64,000 nucleotides of DNA from Bradyrhizobium arachidis (GTDB lineage: Bacteria; Pseudomonadota; Alphaproteobacteria; Rhizobiales; Xanthobacteraceae): NCBI RefSeq assembly GCF_024758505.1, contig NZ_CP077970.1:6200001-6264000 (forward strand), written 5' to 3'. A program made the position numbers and the translations under genes. Shown in pieces: positions 63,129-64,000 of the stretch. Below the pieces are notes generated by a model. It did not search any database and was not told the DNA's origin. It saw only the letters and a program-made list of their open reading frames with translations. The number at the start of each line of letters is the position of its first letter. Position 1 is the first letter of the stretch.

Positions 63129-63219
63129 GCGCGAGTTTGTCCCGAACTGCGCGCGGACCGTACGTTGCGCTATGAACAACGTCAACTATAACTTGTAGGC
63201 GGAAATTTTTCGCGTGATG

Positions 63220-64000
63220 TCAGCCGGCGCGCGACGATTTGCGCTCGCCGGTCAGCGCATTCTCGGCCGCCCGGCTCATCAGCGAGGCGTAGTCGTCGCC
63301 GAACAGCACCTCGCAGAAGCGGATGGCGGCGGACATCTGCTGCTGCCGGTAGGTGCGGACCTTGAGGTCGGCGGCACGCAGCGATTGCACCAGCGATTCC
63401 GTGGACCGCTCGACATATTGCTGGAGGTCGGAATAGGTGCGCAGCGTCACCTCGTTGATCGCGAGCTCGCTCGCATAGTTGCGGCAGGTCGCGACGAAAT
63501 CGATCAACGCCACGGTCTCTTCCACCTCGGTGGTGTCGATCCGCGCGCCCGGCGGGATGTCCTTCTCGGCGCGCTGGCGCAGGATGCGGCGAACGCGGCC
63601 GGGAACGCTGTCGATCTCGGATTGCAGGGCGTTGGAAATGTCGGCGCGGATCGAGGTGAGCTGCTTGCCCCAGGCGGAATCGTTGCGCAGGTCGAGCTCG
63701 GTGCGAAGGCCGCGCACGCCGTCGTGCAGCGCCTTCAGGTTCTCGCCGATATTGTCGAAGCGGCCGCGCTTGATGTCCATGCGCAGCATCGCGGCCAGAC
63801 AGGACAGATCGTGCAGCGCGATGGTGACGGCCACGCCGAACGGCGTCGCCGCGACGCGGATCTCATCGTCGGAGGCTGCCATCTTGATGGCGAGGCGGAT
63901 GATCTGCCAGGGCGCCGTCATGCGCTGGATCACCATGGTCAGCGCGAACGGCAGCATCTGCGGCGTCTGCAAGGCGGGAACGTTGAGCGCCGCCGTCACC
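63220..64000 (-). CDS. Uncharacterised protein, cut by window edge (C-terminal part)
   Basis: The reverse frame is open from the window edge to the stop at 63220, giving about 260 residues. They are largely helical and charged (QIIRLAIKMAASDDEIRVA, LHDLSCLAAMLRMDIKRGRFDNIGENLKAL, VEETVALIDFVATCRNYASELAINEVTLRTYSDLQQYVE) and end NALTGERKSSRAG. The first GTG in view is at the very edge, so the true start is probably outside. No domain recognised. Confidence 0.7.
   Translation of the reverse strand, partial: VTAALNVPALQTPQMLPFALTMVIQRMTAPWQIIRLAIKMAASDDEIRVAATPFGVAVTIALHDLSCLAAMLRMDIKRGRFDNIGENLKALHDGVRGLRTELDLRNDSAWGKQLTSIRADISNALQSEIDSVPGRVRRILRQRAEKDIPPGARIDTTEVEETVALIDFVATCRNYASELAINEVTLRTYSDLQQYVERSTESLVQSLRAADLKVRTYRQQQMSAAIRFCEVLFGDDYASLMSRAAENALTGERKSSRAG

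Overview
The window looks like the chromosome of an alphaproteobacterium of the Bradyrhizobium / Nitrobacteraceae type. The evidence is high GC, densely packed genes, a cytochrome c maturation set in the order ccmI-E-F-H (cycHJKL), the degP / two-component / glnE neighbourhood, DUF3551 and other small exported proteins typical of the group, and several families of palindromic intergenic repeats. The species call is inference from gene content. I see no rRNA, tRNA, CRISPR array, phage or intact insertion sequence.

At 1-6.7 kb lies the oxalate core: an ADP-forming acyl-CoA synthetase faces away from a gntR-oxc-frc operon that ends in a strong terminator. Oxalyl-CoA decarboxylase and formyl-CoA:oxalate CoA-transferase together turn oxalate into formate and CO2. 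From 7 to 18 kb is an accessory stretch of small exported proteins, a DUF1254 protein, a large periplasmic sulfatase and gene remnants, with three FNR/FixK-like boxes. From 18 to 30 kb are an Hsp70-like protein, a 45-aa peptide gene, a tripartite tricarboxylate transporter (tctCBA), two tandem oxalate/formate-antiporter-type MFS genes, a CBS-domain protein, and a ketopantoate-reductase-like / fumarylacetoacetase-like pair. One 17-bp palindrome (TGGYAT-N5-ATRCCA) occurs seven times, upstream of the synthetase, gntR-oxc-frc, the 45-aa gene, tctCBA, both MFS genes and the CBS gene. This points to one GntR-controlled oxalate regulon spread over about 25 kb.

From 30 to 36 kb are small genes, a candidate structured RNA with two C7 loops, a Crp-type regulator, a nitronate-monooxygenase-like flavoprotein and an MDR oxidoreductase. 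At 36-40 kb are a CDF metal exporter and a PleC-like PAS histidine kinase. At 40-50 kb a LysR regulator diverges from fdsGBA-fdhD-fdsD, the soluble NAD-linked molybdenum/tungsten formate dehydrogenase that would oxidise the formate made from oxalate. A FecBCD-type ABC transporter follows and may supply its metal. From 50 to 64 kb are housekeeping genes: glnE, a sensor kinase and response regulator, a DegP-type protease, a GH105-like hydrolase that looks out of place, the ccm operon, and two uncharacterised genes, the last cut by the window edge.

Reading across the window: oxalate enters through OFA carriers, is decarboxylated by Oxc/Frc, and formate is oxidised by Fds to give NADH and CO2. 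The two halves appear to be under separate control (GntR for oxalate, LysR for formate).
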